Shown: positions 26,311-36,872, counted from the stretch's first letter. The stretch: 64,000 nt of DNA from Brucella intermedia LMG 3301 (GCF_000182645.1 NZ_ACQA01000001.1:992001-1056000); one strand, 5' to 3'. Numbers and translations: made by a program. Notes: generated by a model not told the origin, from the letters alone.

Positions 26311-27330
26311 ATGAAAGACTGCAAGGCATGGATTGCCGGTGTGTCGGGAACGAAACTGACGGAAGACGAGATCGCGTTCTTCCGTGATGAAAGGCCCTGG
26401 GGCTTCATTCTTTTTGCGCGCAACGTCGAAAGTCTGGAACAGGTTTCCGAGCTGACGGCGCATATGCGTGACCTGACGGGACGCGACCAGACCCCTGTTT
26501 TCATCGATCAGGAAGGTGGCCGCGTGCAGCGCCTCCGCCCGCCGCTTGTGCCGAACTACCCCTCAGCCTCGGAAGTGGGCGCGATTTACGCGCGCGACCG
26601 CGAGGCAGGCCTGCGTGCTGCATGGCTTCATGCCCGCCTGCATGCATTCGACTTGCTCAGGGTCGGCGTCAATGTGGATTGCCTGCCGGTGCTGGACGTG
26701 CCTGTGGAAGGCGCGCATGACGTCATCGGCGCACGCGCCTATTCCAAGAATCCGCATGCGGTAGCCGAAATGGGCCGGGCCGCTGCGGAAGGCTTGCTGG
26801 CTGGCGGCATGCTGCCGGTGGTCAAGCATATGCCCGGACATGGCCGTGCATTTGCCGACACGCACAAGGAACTTGCCCGCGTCACCGTTCCTCTCAACGA
26901 GCTGGTCGCGCATGATTTCGTGCCGTTCAAGGCGCTCAACGATCTGCCGATGGCAATGACGGCTCACGTCGTTTTCGATTGCATCGATCCGCAACGCCCA
27001 TCGACATTGTCGCCAACCGTCATCAACACCATCATTCGCGATGTGATCCAGTTCGATGGACTTGTCATGAGCGACGACATTTCCATGAAGGCGCTCTCGG
27101 GCAGCCTCGGCGACATTGCGGACGGCATCATCGGCGCGGACTGCGATGTGGTTCTCTATTGCGCAGGCGTGATGGAAGAACTGAAGGAAGTTGCAGCGCG
27201 GGTGCCGGTTCTTGAAGGCAAGGCAAAGCGCCGCGCCGACCTGGCTGAAGTCTACGCGGGCGACCCCGATCTTTCCGACGAGGAAGAACTGCGTGCGGAA
27301 TTCAGCGCCATGTTCGAACTGATAGCGTAA
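26311..27330 (+). CDS. nagZ: Beta-N-acetylhexosaminidase
   Basis: A GH3 enzyme that removes N-acetylglucosamine from anhydromuropeptides in cytoplasmic cell-wall recycling. The product has 339 residues. Family motifs: the substrate loop FIDQEGGRVQRL, the NagZ-specific KHMPGHGRAFADTHKELA with its catalytic His, and the nucleophile loop VMSDDISMKAL. The start at ATG 26311 (MKDCKAWIAGVSG) has GGGGAAGAGCGC upstream; the frame is open to 26221, but that part lacks family likeness. It stands after a terminator and 72 bp before scpA, so nagZ-scpA-scpB are likely one unit. Confidence 0.94.
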   Translation: MKDCKAWIAGVSGTKLTEDEIAFFRDERPWGFILFARNVESLEQVSELTAHMRDLTGRDQTPVFIDQEGGRVQRLRPPLVPNYPSASEVGAIYARDREAGLRAAWLHARLHAFDLLRVGVNVDCLPVLDVPVEGAHDVIGARAYSKNPHAVAEMGRAAAEGLLAGGMLPVVKHMPGHGRAFADTHKELARVTVPLNELVAHDFVPFKALNDLPMAMTAHVVFDCIDPQRPSTLSPTVINTIIRDVIQFDGLVMSDDISMKALSGSLGDIADGIIGADCDVVLYCAGVMEELKEVAARVPVLEGKAKRRADLAEVYAGDPDLSDEEELRAEFSAMFELIA

Positions 27331-27402
27331 TCGTCAAAACTTGGTAAACTGACATCATCGGCGGATTGATCTGCCGGTGACCTTATCGGCAGGGAAACGG
27401 GC

Positions 27403-28254
27403 TTGGCAGCATCGGGAGCAGACACAGACGGCAAAGACGGCACGCTCGTGCCGATGGAAGCGCTGTGGCAGGGCGACACCGAACGCAGCGAAAGCGAACC
27501 GTCGCTGCTCATCGATGTGCAGGGATTTGAAGGGCCGCTCGATCTGCTGCTCCATCTCGCACGGAGCCAACGTGTCGATCTTGCCCGTATTTCCGTTCTG
27601 GCGCTTGCCGAGCAGTATCTGGTGTTCGTGGAGCAGGCGCGCGCGTTGCGCCTTGAACTTGCTGCCGATTATCTCGTCATGGCTGCCTGGCTTGCCTATC
27701 TCAAGTCGAAGCTGCTGATCCCGAAGCAGCAGGGGGATGACGGGGCGACCGGTGAAGAACTTGCCGCTTCGCTGCATTATCGTTTGAAGCGACTTGAAGC
27801 CATGCGCGACGCGGCGGCCAAGCTCGTCAACCGCAACCGGTTGGGGCGGGACGTCTTTGCGCGCGGCATGCCGGAAATGGTCATGGTCGACAGGACCAGC
27901 CAGTTTTCCGCGACCTTATATGATCTTCTTACCGCCTATGCTTCCCAACGGCAGCGGCAGGCGGTTTCACAGGTGCAGATCGCCAAGCGGGCTGTCTGGT
28001 CGCTGAAAGAAGCGCGCGTGGCGCTTGTGCGCCTGATGGGATCGGTGGGGGACTGGATATCGCTGGATCGCTTCCTGATCGATTATGCCCTTTCACCGCG
28101 CGAAAGGGCTTCGGCACTTGCCAGTTCCTTCGCCGCCAGTCTCGAACTTGTTCGCGAAGGCAAGCTGGAAGTAAGGCAGAACGCTCCTTTCGAGCCGATC
28201 TATATAAGGGCGACGGGCGACCTGAGCGAATTGGATGAGGATGAGGATGTCTGA
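27403..28254 (+). CDS. scpA: Segregation and condensation protein A (kleisin)
   Basis: The kleisin subunit of the SMC-ScpAB condensin-like complex that compacts and segregates chromosomes. It has 283 residues. The N-terminal SMC-binding part is FEGPLDLLLHLARSQRVDL, followed by ADYLVMAAWLAYLKSKLLIP, and the C-terminal winged-helix part ends near FEPIYIRATGDL. The start at TTG 27403 has AGGGAAA about 7 nt upstream; an ATG at 27454 is a weaker alternative. The scpB start lies inside its final codons, so the two are coupled. Confidence 0.92.
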   Translation: MAASGADTDGKDGTLVPMEALWQGDTERSESEPSLLIDVQGFEGPLDLLLHLARSQRVDLARISVLALAEQYLVFVEQARALRLELAADYLVMAAWLAYLKSKLLIPKQQGDDGATGEELAASLHYRLKRLEAMRDAAAKLVNRNRLGRDVFARGMPEMVMVDRTSQFSATLYDLLTAYASQRQRQAVSQVQIAKRAVWSLKEARVALVRLMGSVGDWISLDRFLIDYALSPRERASALASSFAASLELVREGKLEVRQNAPFEPIYIRATGDLSELDEDEDV

Positions 28255-28975
28255 GGCGGAACGTCGAAATCTGGCTGAAATCGATAGCGACGACGATCAG
28301 ATCGAAACGGAGGTTTCAGTCTCGACGCAGGGGCTGGCCGAGCTTGCGCGCATTGTCGAGGCGATTGTCTTTGCGTCTTCGGAACCCGTTTCCGAACGCG
28401 CACTATCGGAGCGTCTGCCCGCCAATGTGGACATTGCCCCGGTTTTGAAGCATCTGCAGAAGATATATGAAACGCGCGGCGTGCATCTGGTTCAGGTCGG
28501 CGGCGCATGGGCGTTTCGCACCGCCCCCGACCTTGCCTTTCTCATGAGCCGCGAAGCCGTGCAGCAGCGCAAGCTTTCGCGCGCTGCAATGGAAGTGCTG
28601 GCCATCATTGCCTATCATCAGCCCGTCACGCGCGCCGAGCTGGAAGACATTCGCGGTGTCGAAACCTCGAAGGGTACGCTTGACGTTCTGATGGAGACCG
28701 GCTGGATCAAGTTGCGCGGGCGCCGCCGCACGCCCGGCCGCCCGGTCACCTATGGGACGACGGATGCTTTTCTCGACCATTTTGGCCTTCCGGAGATCCG
28801 CGATCTGCCCGGATTGGAAGAATTGCGCGGGGCAGGGCTTCTCTCTGCGCGCATGCCGTCGAGTTTCGCCGTTCCCGTGCCGAACATCGACCCGGACGAA
28901 CTGACGGAAGACGAAGAGCCGCTTGAAGATATCGATCTGGAAAGCCTTGGCTTGCTCGCCCCACGCGGTGAATAG
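28247..28975 (+). CDS. scpB: Segregation and condensation protein B
   Basis: Winged-helix partner of ScpA in the SMC complex. About 242 residues: ARIVEAIVFASSEPVSERAL is the first wing, and the best conserved block is QRKLSRAAMEVLAIIAYHQP with VTRAELEDIRG. RTPGRPVTYGTT follows. The C-terminal tail is acidic. The start ATG 28247 overlaps the scpA 3' end by 8 bp; two more in-frame ATGs (28235, 28241) lie in the same GATGAGGATGAGGATG string, part of which also acts as the ribosome site. Confidence 0.93.
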   Translation: MSEAERRNLAEIDSDDDQIETEVSVSTQGLAELARIVEAIVFASSEPVSERALSERLPANVDIAPVLKHLQKIYETRGVHLVQVGGAWAFRTAPDLAFLMSREAVQQRKLSRAAMEVLAIIAYHQPVTRAELEDIRGVETSKGTLDVLMETGWIKLRGRRRTPGRPVTYGTTDAFLDHFGLPEIRDLPGLEELRGAGLLSARMPSSFAVPVPNIDPDELTEDEEPLEDIDLESLGLLAPRGE

Positions 28976-29118
28976 TCCCAGTCTGGCCTTTGCAGCCAAT
29001 TTTATTTGTCGCAAAGCCGTTCACCGTCACACTTCTGTTTGAAAGATTTGTTGAAAGCGCTTAAATCGTAACTGGCATTGCAGGAACATGCCGCGCTCGC
29101 GGCAATGAGAGGAATAAA

Positions 29119-29349
29119 ATGGGTAGCTTTTCCATCTGGCACTGGCTGATCGTCCTGGCGGTTGTGCTTCTTCTGTTCGGCCGCGGCAAGATTCCCGAGC
29201 TGATGGGCGATGTTGCCAAGGGCATCAAGAACTTCAAGCAGGGCATGTCCGACGAAGACGCCAAGGATGAAGCCAGGGATTCAGGTCGTACGATCGACGC
29301 CAAGGCTGATGAAACCGTCAACGACGTCAAGAAAACCACCAAGTCCTGA
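29119..29349 (+). CDS. tatA: Twin-arginine translocase subunit TatA
   Basis: The pore-forming subunit of the Tat system for folded proteins. It is 76 residues: a short N-terminal membrane helix ([20 protein letters not shown]), the [12 protein letters not shown] hinge, then an amphipathic helix [12 protein letters not shown] and a polar tail. ATG 29119 has GAGAGGAA upstream. It heads tatABC, but a 12-bp hairpin followed by TTTT separates it from tatB, which fits the known excess of TatA over TatBC. Confidence 0.95.
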   Translation: MGSFSIWHWLIVLAVVLLLFGRGKIPELMGDVAKGIKNFKQGMSDEDAKDEARDSGRTIDAKADETVNDVKKTTKS

Positions 29350-29364
29350 TCTGACGGATAAAGC

Positions 29365-29400
29365 ATGCTGCGTGCGGGAAAGCGCGCGCAGCATATTTTG
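29365..29400 (+). terminator. Hairpin between tatA and tatB, possible partial terminator
   Basis: ATGCTGCGTGCG (29365-29376) pairs with CGCGCGCAGCAT (29383-29394) with one G-U, loop GGAAAG, then ATTTTG. It could stop part of the transcripts after tatA or protect the tatA end. Confidence 0.7.
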
Positions 29401-29468
29401 CCATTTAAAAGTGCGGTTTTCCGCCGAAAGACGGGACGCGCGCGCGAATTGCGCGGGGTATCAAGAAT

Positions 29469-30077
29469 ATGTTCGACATCGGTTGGTCTGAACTTCTGAT
29501 TATTGCGATCGTGATGATCGTGGTGGTCGGTCCCAAGGATTTGCCGAAGATGCTGAGGGCATTTGGCAAGGCAACCGCGCGCATGCGCGCTACCGCCAAC
29601 GAGTTCAAGCAGCAGTTCGACGAAGCCTTGAAAGAGGCCGAGCTTGAGGACGTCAAGAACATCATCGACGAGACCCGCAAGCTGGACCCGCGCTCGAAGA
29701 TCACGCAGGTGTTCGATCCGATTCGCAGCGCCGGTGATGATTTGCGCGCAGGCCTTCAGTCCACGACTTCCATGTCTCCGGCTACGCCTGAAAAAGTCGC
29801 CGAAGTGACCACCCCGGTTGATGCCGGTGGCGCACCGGTTCCGCCTGCTGCGGAGCCAGCCGCTGAAAAAGCCGTAGCGCCGAAGAAAACCACCCGCAAG
29901 GCTGCACCGAAGGCAGAGAACAAGGCGACCGAAACAGCCAAAGCGAAAGCGGCCCCGAAGGCGGTTTCCGCCGCAAAGCCTGCTGCCAAAAAGTCCGCAG
30001 CGGCGAAACCGGAAACTGCAAAGGCTGCTGCCGCACCTGCCAGGAAGACCACGAAGAAGACAGGAACCAAAGCGTGA
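29469..30077 (+). CDS. tatB: Twin-arginine translocase subunit TatB
   Basis: A 202-residue receptor subunit of Tat. The N-terminal membrane helix is MFDIGWSELLIIAIVMIVVV, followed by the GPKDLPKMLRAFGK hinge and a long amphipathic helix (residues 30-75). The second half is an Ala/Lys/Pro-rich tail of low complexity (KKTTRKAAPKAE-type repeats, residues 135-202), longer than in enterobacterial TatB but usual in this group. It overlaps tatC by four bases (GTGA at 30074-30077). Confidence 0.94.
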   Translation: MFDIGWSELLIIAIVMIVVVGPKDLPKMLRAFGKATARMRATANEFKQQFDEALKEAELEDVKNIIDETRKLDPRSKITQVFDPIRSAGDDLRAGLQSTTSMSPATPEKVAEVTTPVDAGGAPVPPAAEPAAEKAVAPKKTTRKAAPKAENKATETAKAKAAPKAVSAAKPAAKKSAAAKPETAKAAAAPARKTTKKTGTKA

Positions 30078-30898
30078 AACGCGACGAGGACGAAATCGAA
30101 CAGAGCGCAGCGCCTCTGCTTGAGCACCTGATCGAACTGCGCCGCCGCCTGATCTGGGCAATTCTGGCATTTTTCGTGGCATTTGTTTTCTGTTTCGCTT
30201 TCGCCAAACAGCTCTTCAACCTGCTTGTCGTGCCCTATCAGTGGGCGCTCGACTGGGCGGGCATGGACCGCTCGAAGGCAGAACTGATCTATACTGCGCC
30301 ACAGGAATTCTTCTTCACACAGGTGAAGGTCGCAATGTTCGGCGGCATCGTGCTGGCGTTTCCGATCATTGCCGCGCAGATTTACAAGTTTGTTGCGCCG
30401 GGCCTCTACAAGCATGAACGCATGGCGTTCCTGCCATTCCTGATTGCTTCGCCGATCCTGTTTTTAATGGGCGGCGCACTCGTCTATTTCTTCTTCACGC
30501 CGATGGTGATGTGGTTCTTCCTCGCCATGCAGCAGACCGGCGGCAGCGGCGAAGTGCAGATTTCACTCCTGCCGAAAGTATCGGAATATCTGAGCCTCAT
30601 CATGACGCTCATCTTTGCGTTTGGCCTGGTCTTCCAGCTGCCGGTCGTGACCAGCCTGATGGCACGCGTCGGGCTGGTGACTTCGGCGGGCCTCAAAGAC
30701 AAGCGCAAATACGCAATCGTCATTGCTTTCATCGTCGCGGCTGTGCTGACGCCGCCTGATCCGGCGAGCCAGATCGGCCTTGCCTTGCCGACGATCCTTC
30801 TCTACGAGATTTCAATCATCGTGGCTCGCATGATCGAGAAGAAGCGGGATGAGGCGCAGGAAGCTTCCGACGCCGAGAACAACGCTTCATCATCCTGA
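30074..30898 (+). CDS. tatC: Twin-arginine translocase subunit TatC
   Basis: A six-helix membrane protein of 274 residues that binds twin-arginine signal peptides. Conserved N-terminal LLEHLIELRRRLIWAI contains the Glu of the signal-binding site; APQEFFFTQVKVAMFGG and FGLVFQLPVV follow. The C-terminus is charged (KKRDEAQEASDAENN). The start is GTG 30074, overlapping the tatB stop, so the two are translated together. A 9-bp hairpin at 30918-30940 lies between it and serS. Confidence 0.95.
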   Translation: MKRDEDEIEQSAAPLLEHLIELRRRLIWAILAFFVAFVFCFAFAKQLFNLLVVPYQWALDWAGMDRSKAELIYTAPQEFFFTQVKVAMFGGIVLAFPIIAAQIYKFVAPGLYKHERMAFLPFLIASPILFLMGGALVYFFFTPMVMWFFLAMQQTGGSGEVQISLLPKVSEYLSLIMTLIFAFGLVFQLPVVTSLMARVGLVTSAGLKDKRKYAIVIAFIVAAVLTPPDPASQIGLALPTILLYEISIIVARMIEKKRDEAQEASDAENNASSS

Positions 30899-30911
30899 TT
30901 TGTCACGTTGA

Positions 30912-32258
<1,347 letters not shown>

Positions 32259-32291
32259 ATCAGAATCATTGATAAATGAAGGAGTGACGAC

Positions 32292-33059
32292 GTGCGAATT
32301 CTGCTGACGAACGATGATGGTATCCACGCTGAAGGCCTCGCAGTTCTGGAGCGGATCGCACGCAAGCTCTCCGACGATGTTTGGGTCGTCGCTCCCGAAA
32401 CCGATCAGAGCGGCCTCGCGCATTCGCTGACCCTGTCGGAGCCGCTCCGTCTCCGGCAGATCGATGATCGCCATTTCGCATTGCGCGGCACGCCGACCGA
32501 TTGCGTCATCATGGGCGTGCGCCACGTGCTGCCGGGCGCGCCCGATCTCGTCCTCTCCGGCGTCAATTCCGGTGCGAACATGGCCGACGACGTAACCTAT
32601 TCGGGCACGGTTGCCGGGGCGATGGAAGGAACCTTGCTGGGTGTACGCGCCATCGCGCTGTCGCAGGAATATGAATATGAAGGCGATCGCCGTATCGTTC
32701 CGTGGGAAACGGCAGAAGCTCACGCGCCGGACCTTATCAAAAAGCTGATGGAGGCCGGCTGGCCGGAAGGGGTTCTTCTGAACCTGAATTTCCCCAATTG
32801 CGGGCCGGAGGAAGTGCAGGGCGTGCGCGTCACGGCGCAGGGCAAGCTCAGCCACGATGCGCGCCTCGATGAGCGCCGCGACGGACGCGGCTTCCCTTAT
32901 TTCTGGCTGCACTTCGGCCGCGGCAAGGCGCCGGTGGCCGACGACAGCGACATAGCGGCCATTCGTTCCGATTGCATTTCGGTCACCCCGTTGCACCTTG
33001 ATCTGACCGCGCATAAGGTTCGGGCAGAATTGAGTGCAGCACTTGGGGTTGAAGCATGA
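32292..33059 (+). CDS. surE: 5'/3'-nucleotidase SurE
   Basis: A metal-dependent nucleotidase of 255 residues. It begins [16 protein letters not shown], with the metal ligands D8 and D9, and continues with [25 protein letters not shown] and [20 protein letters not shown], all typical of SurE. The start is GTG 32292 with AAGGAGTGACGAC upstream. It overlaps pcm by four bases (ATGA), the usual surE-pcm pairing tied to stationary-phase survival and protein repair. Confidence 0.95.
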   Translation: MRILLTNDDGIHAEGLAVLERIARKLSDDVWVVAPETDQSGLAHSLTLSEPLRLRQIDDRHFALRGTPTDCVIMGVRHVLPGAPDLVLSGVNSGANMADDVTYSGTVAGAMEGTLLGVRAIALSQEYEYEGDRRIVPWETAEAHAPDLIKKLMEAGWPEGVLLNLNFPNCGPEEVQGVRVTAQGKLSHDARLDERRDGRGFPYFWLHFGRGKAPVADDSDIAAIRSDCISVTPLHLDLTAHKVRAELSAALGVEA

Positions 33060-33724
33060 GGCAGGCAGCGTCTGAGCGCCCACGGCTTTCGGACAGGGAA
33101 GGATTTGCATCCTTCGTCATGCGGATGCGCGGATACGGTATTGACGATCCGCGTCTCTTCGCAGCCATTGAGGCCACGCCCCGCCAGAGTTTTCTGGCCT
33201 CCGCATGGTCTCATCTCGCCTACAGCCCCCGCACTGCGCCGCTCGACTGCGGCGAGTACATGGAGGGCATCGATGAGCAGGCCCGCGCCATCGCTGCGCT
33301 GAAATTGGAGCCCGGTCATCGGGTTCTGGAAATCGGAACCGGCTCCGGTTTCACAGCGGCTGTCATGTCTTCGCTTTCCGGTCGTGTCACGACCGTCGAG
33401 CGCTACCGCAAGCTTTGCGACCACGCCTTGCAGCAATTCGTGTCGCTGAAGCGTGAAAACATCATGGTCAAGCATGCCGATGGCCGTCATGGAATGCCGG
33501 GCGGTCCGTTTGATCGTATCCTGATCTGGCTCGCTTTCGACGAGGTGCCGCGTCACTTCGTTGATCTGCTGGCGACGCATGGGGTGTTGATTGCCCCCAT
33601 TGGTCCGGGCGATGGCCCGCAGGTCATGACACGCATTGCCAAGGTGGGCAGCCGATTCGAGCAGGAGGACCTGATGGCGGTTCGCTACCAGCCTTTCATC
33701 GAAGGGGTATCGTCGGTTCTGTGA
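33056..33724 (+). CDS. pcm: Protein-L-isoaspartate O-methyltransferase
   Basis: Methylates abnormal L-isoaspartyl residues to start their repair, using S-adenosylmethionine. The 222-residue product has the SAM motif [15 protein letters not shown], a family-type N-terminal region ([20 protein letters not shown]), and [20 protein letters not shown]. The last usual LxxDG/VP segment fits less well than in E. coli Pcm, as is common in alphaproteobacterial homologues. ATG 33056 overlaps the surE stop. It ends the serS-surE-pcm run. Confidence 0.92.
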   Translation: MRQAASERPRLSDREGFASFVMRMRGYGIDDPRLFAAIEATPRQSFLASAWSHLAYSPRTAPLDCGEYMEGIDEQARAIAALKLEPGHRVLEIGTGSGFTAAVMSSLSGRVTTVERYRKLCDHALQQFVSLKRENIMVKHADGRHGMPGGPFDRILIWLAFDEVPRHFVDLLATHGVLIAPIGPGDGPQVMTRIAKVGSRFEQEDLMAVRYQPFIEGVSSVL

Positions 33725-33852
33725 CCGACGCGTATTGATTCGTCAAAAAGAAGGCTCTTTGGCTCTTTCCGACCTCGCCGGGGAGGGCCTCCGGCCGCTT
33801 TGTGCGCTTATGGTATTTAATTGGTGAATCTTTTTTCGAAGATTTGTCGTTC

Positions 33853-33883
33853 TTAACCAGAGAGTAACATTAACGCGATTTAA
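33853..33883 (+). promoter_or_regulatory. Candidate CtrA boxes upstream of the LysM/LytM gene
   Basis: TTAA-CCAGAGA-GTAAC (33853-33868) fits the CtrA consensus TTAA-N7-TTAAC with one mismatch. A second TTAA-N6-TTAA follows at 33870-33883. They lie 37-67 bp before the start codon. CtrA is the cell-cycle master regulator of this order; binding here is inferred from sequence only. Confidence 0.45.
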
Positions 33884-33919
33884 TCACCTTACTGAGTTTC
33901 GAGTATGGGCGAGTTGAAC

Positions 33920-35224
33920 ATGCGTTTACAAATTTTGCAGCACACGTCTGAACGTCTCCTGCGGAATGTCGCGATCGTTCTGATTGCCGGTTTTGGTGCC
34001 GGGTGCAGTGCCGATACGATGCGCTTCACTGATGGTATCAGTACGGGCTCTACGTCCAGTCAGCGTGTCGCACAGCAGCCGGCTGGCGATCTTTATGCAT
34101 CCGCGGCTCCTGTAGCTCCCGCTTCCAGCGGTTCGGTCCAGCGCAATTCGCTGCCGCCGGTGACGTCGGCGCCGATGGCCGCGCCTGTCGCGGCAGCGCG
34201 CCAGTCCGTTCAGGCTCCGGTTGCAGCGGCATCCAATCACATCCAGAACCAAGTCGGGCAGGCGCAGGACATGGCCGCAAACCGTGTAAACAACACGGTC
34301 AACGCAGCCGAAACCAAGGTTGCCAGCGCAGCCACTGCTACGCGCAATACCGTGAACGGCGCGCAGGAAAAGGTTCTGGGCCAGCTTCCAGCTGCCCCGG
34401 CTGCACCACGGCCGACGGATAACAATATCGCGGTCGTGCCGCAGGCGCCTGCCGTCAACGGCAAGAAGCCTTCGGCAACCGACATGGCCTCGGCGGGGGC
34501 AAATGCTACCACGCCGCCAGCACCGAACGGCACCTATACTGTCAAGAGCGGCGATTCACTCTTCTCCATCGCGCAGAAGCACAATGTGCCTGTCGAGCAG
34601 TTGAAGAAGGCCAACGGGCTGTCGAACGGCGCCATCCGCGTCGGTCAGGCCCTCGTAATTCCGTCTGCCGCAGCAGGCAACGCGACACAGGTCGCAGCTG
34701 TTTCGCAGCCGCCGGAAAACCCGGCTAAGGCTGCTGTTGCGCCAGCCGCCAATGCCGATGTCAAGCCTTATACGCCGCCGCAGGCGAGCAACAAGGTGAT
34801 CGAGGATGCCGAAAAGGATCAGGCGGCAGCGCCTTCCTCAACCGGCATTTCCCAGATGCGCTGGCCGGTCCGTGGCCGTATTCTGGCGAGCTTTGGCCAG
34901 CGTGACGGCACATCGGTGAGCGACGGCATCGACATAATGGTTCCGGAAGGAACTTCGGTGAAGGCTGCCGAAAATGGCGTCGTCATCTATGCCGGTGACG
35001 GCCTCAAGGAGTTCGGTCAGACGGTTCTGATCCGCCACGACAACGGCCTTGTTACCGTTTACGGTCACAACAGCCAGATACTGGTTCAGCGCGGACAGAA
35101 AGTCCGTCGCGGCGAAGAAGTTGCAAAGTCGGGCATGAGCGGCAACGCGAAATCTCCGAAGCTGCACTTCGAGGTGCGCAAGAACTCCGCTCCGGTCAAT
35201 CCGAACAAATATCTGGAATCCTGA
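33920..35224 (+). CDS. LysM-LytM lipoprotein, NlpD/DipM-like with degenerate peptidase site
   Basis: About 434 residues. The N-terminal lipobox is LIAGFGAGC, giving an outer-membrane or periplasmic lipoprotein. A Pro/Ala/Gln-rich linker with coiled-coil-like stretches leads to a LysM domain (GTYTVKSGDSLFSIAQKHNV through VIPSA), then an M23 domain (GRILASFGQRDGTSVSDGID through LHFEVRKNSAPVNPNKYL). The first zinc motif, normally HxGxD, reads SDGID, so the His is missing; this matches amidase activators such as NlpD rather than active endopeptidases. A likely client is the AmiC-type amidase at 60.7 kb. I chose ATG 33920 over 33905 because of the lipoprotein signal. Candidate CtrA sites lie upstream. 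Confidence 0.88.
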   Translation: MRLQILQHTSERLLRNVAIVLIAGFGAGCSADTMRFTDGISTGSTSSQRVAQQPAGDLYASAAPVAPASSGSVQRNSLPPVTSAPMAAPVAAARQSVQAPVAAASNHIQNQVGQAQDMAANRVNNTVNAAETKVASAATATRNTVNGAQEKVLGQLPAAPAAPRPTDNNIAVVPQAPAVNGKKPSATDMASAGANATTPPAPNGTYTVKSGDSLFSIAQKHNVPVEQLKKANGLSNGAIRVGQALVIPSAAAGNATQVAAVSQPPENPAKAAVAPAANADVKPYTPPQASNKVIEDAEKDQAAAPSSTGISQMRWPVRGRILASFGQRDGTSVSDGIDIMVPEGTSVKAAENGVVIYAGDGLKEFGQTVLIRHDNGLVTVYGHNSQILVQRGQKVRRGEEVAKSGMSGNAKSPKLHFEVRKNSAPVNPNKYLES

Positions 35225-35302
35225 TCGAGAAGACGGTTCCCGGAGCGCGGTGACAGTTCAACTTGAGAACCTCCCGCTTTAAAAACCACCGAGATAAAAA
35301 AG

Positions 35303-35327
35303 AAGGCGGGCCCCAAGGCCCGCCTTT
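35303..35327. terminator. Bidirectional terminator between the LysM/LytM gene and the DUF815 gene
   Basis: GGCGGGCC (35305-35312) pairs with GGCCCGCC (35317-35324) around CCAA, with A-rich left and TTT right flanks. It serves the convergent gene ends. Confidence 0.88.
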
Positions 35328-35350
35328 CTAGTCATGGTGGTATCGTGGTT

Positions 35351-36214
35351 TCACATCGCTATGCCGAGGCGACCCGCCAGATCCTGTATATATTGCCATG
35401 CAACACGGCCCGAGCGGTTTCCGCGTGTGGTGGACCATTCCAGCGCTTCGGCGTGCATCTTTTCGGAATCGTAAGCCAGCTTGAAATAGGCCGCATAGCC
35501 ATCGACCATGGCGAGATAATCGTCCTGGCTGCATTTATGGAAACCGAGCCAGAGACCGAAGCGGTCAGATAGCGAAACCTTTTCCTCAATGGCTTCCGAA
35601 GGGTTGATTGCCGTCGAGCGCTCATTGTCGATCATGTCGCGCGGCATCAGGTGGCGCCGGTTCGAGGTGGCATAGAAGATCACATTGGCTGGACGACCTT
35701 CCACGCCGCCTTCGAGCGCCGCCTTGAGCGATTTGTACGACGTGTCGTCGTGATCGAAGGAGAGGTCGTCGCAGAACAGGATGAAGCGATAGTCCGTGTC
35801 CTTGATGAGATTCATCAAGGTAGGAAGGCTATCAATGTCCTCGCGGTGGATTTCGATCAGCTTGAGCGGTACCCGCTCCGGCATTTCCGCGTTGACGCTT
35901 GCCTGCGCAGCCTTGACGAGCGAGGATTTGCCCATGCCGCGCGCGCCCCAGAGCAGCACATTGTTGGCCGGGAAACCTTTTGCAAAGCGTCGGGTATTGT
36001 CCACCAGCTGGTCACGCACCAAATCTACGCCACGGATCAGCGCGATATCCACTCGGTTGACACGCTTGACCGGATCAAGGGTCAGTCGTTCCGGTGCCCA
36101 GACGAAGCAGTCTGCGGCATCGAGATCGGGTGTTTTGGCTTCCGGCGGCGCAATGCGTTCCAGAGTGGCGATCAAACGGTCCAGTTTCTGGCTGAGTATG
36201 TCTTCGGTCGTCAT
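35351..36214 (-). CDS. DUF815 AAA-type ATP-binding protein
   Basis: A 287-residue P-loop ATPase. The Walker A motif is GARGMGKSSLVKAA and Walker B is FILFCDDLSFD; an RRHLMPRDMIDNE stretch looks like sensor and arginine-finger territory. The family is widespread in proteobacteria with no settled function. I placed the start at ATG 36214 (MTTEDILSQKLDRLI), with AGGGACAAG upstream; 32 more codons are open upstream without conserved content. It is divergent from yajC and sits between the LysM/LytM gene and the Sec genes. Confidence 0.85.
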   Translation of the reverse strand: MTTEDILSQKLDRLIATLERIAPPEAKTPDLDAADCFVWAPERLTLDPVKRVNRVDIALIRGVDLVRDQLVDNTRRFAKGFPANNVLLWGARGMGKSSLVKAAQASVNAEMPERVPLKLIEIHREDIDSLPTLMNLIKDTDYRFILFCDDLSFDHDDTSYKSLKAALEGGVEGRPANVIFYATSNRRHLMPRDMIDNERSTAINPSEAIEEKVSLSDRFGLWLGFHKCSQDDYLAMVDGYAAYFKLAYDSEKMHAEALEWSTTRGNRSGRVAWQYIQDLAGRLGIAM

Positions 36215-36373
36215 TTCTTGTCCCTGATGATAGGAATATGGACTTAACATGCCACAGCGGAGGCGAAAAGTGTGCGACCTTGGCACAGGCTGGGTCATCG
36301 CCGGTTGCATTTGGCGCGCTAACCATTGTAATGCCGATAATAATTTGTCTTCGAGACTTCAGAGGAGTTCCTA

Positions 36374-36715
36374 ATGTTCGTAACACCGGCTTTCGCTCAG
36401 GCATCCGGCGGCGCTGCTGGGCCAGACATGCTCATGAGCATTCTGCCGTTCATCCTGATCTTCGTGATCATGTACTTCCTCATCATCCGCCCGCAGCGGA
36501 CCCAGATGAAGAAGCGTCAGGAAATGCTGTCTCAGGTTCGTCGCGGCGATACCGTTGTCACCGGCGGCGGCATTGTCGGCAAGGTTCAGAAGGTCGTTGA
36601 TGACAACGAACTCGAAGTCGAAATTGCTGAAGGCGTTCGCATCCGCGTCATGCGCAGCACCCTGATGGATGTTCGCGTGAAGGGCGAACCTGTCGCCGAC
36701 AACAAGAACAAGTAA
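36374..36715 (+). CDS. yajC: Sec translocase accessory subunit YajC
   Basis: A 113-residue inner-membrane protein that joins SecDF in a complex aiding protein export. The single membrane helix is MLMSILPFILIFVIMYFLII, followed by the hallmark RPQRTQMKKRQEML and the VRRGDTVVTGGGIVGKV fold. ATG 36374 has GAGGAG upstream. secDF follows after 157 bp that hold a long hairpin, in the usual yajC-secDF order. Confidence 0.95.
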   Translation: MFVTPAFAQASGGAAGPDMLMSILPFILIFVIMYFLIIRPQRTQMKKRQEMLSQVRRGDTVVTGGGIVGKVQKVVDDNELEVEIAEGVRIRVMRSTLMDVRVKGEPVADNKNK

Positions 36716-36730
36716 TTCTTTTACGACAAG

Positions 36731-36764
36731 CAGGCCCCGGTAAGATTTCCATAACCGGGGCCTG
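36731..36764 (+). terminator. Long GC-rich hairpin between yajC and secDF
   Basis: CAGGCCCCGGT (36731-36741) pairs perfectly with ACCGGGGCCTG (36754-36764). There is no T-run after it (GCATTATT), so it may mark the yajC mRNA end or slow reading into secDF rather than fully terminate. Confidence 0.65.
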
Positions 36765-36872
36765 TGCATTATTCGGCAAGCGCCAGAACGTGCGCGCCAC
36801 GACGCCGGAGAGCGGTTCGCAACAGGTGAACTCCGGCCTGCTCTATCCAAGCTGATACGGAATTGCTGCTCT

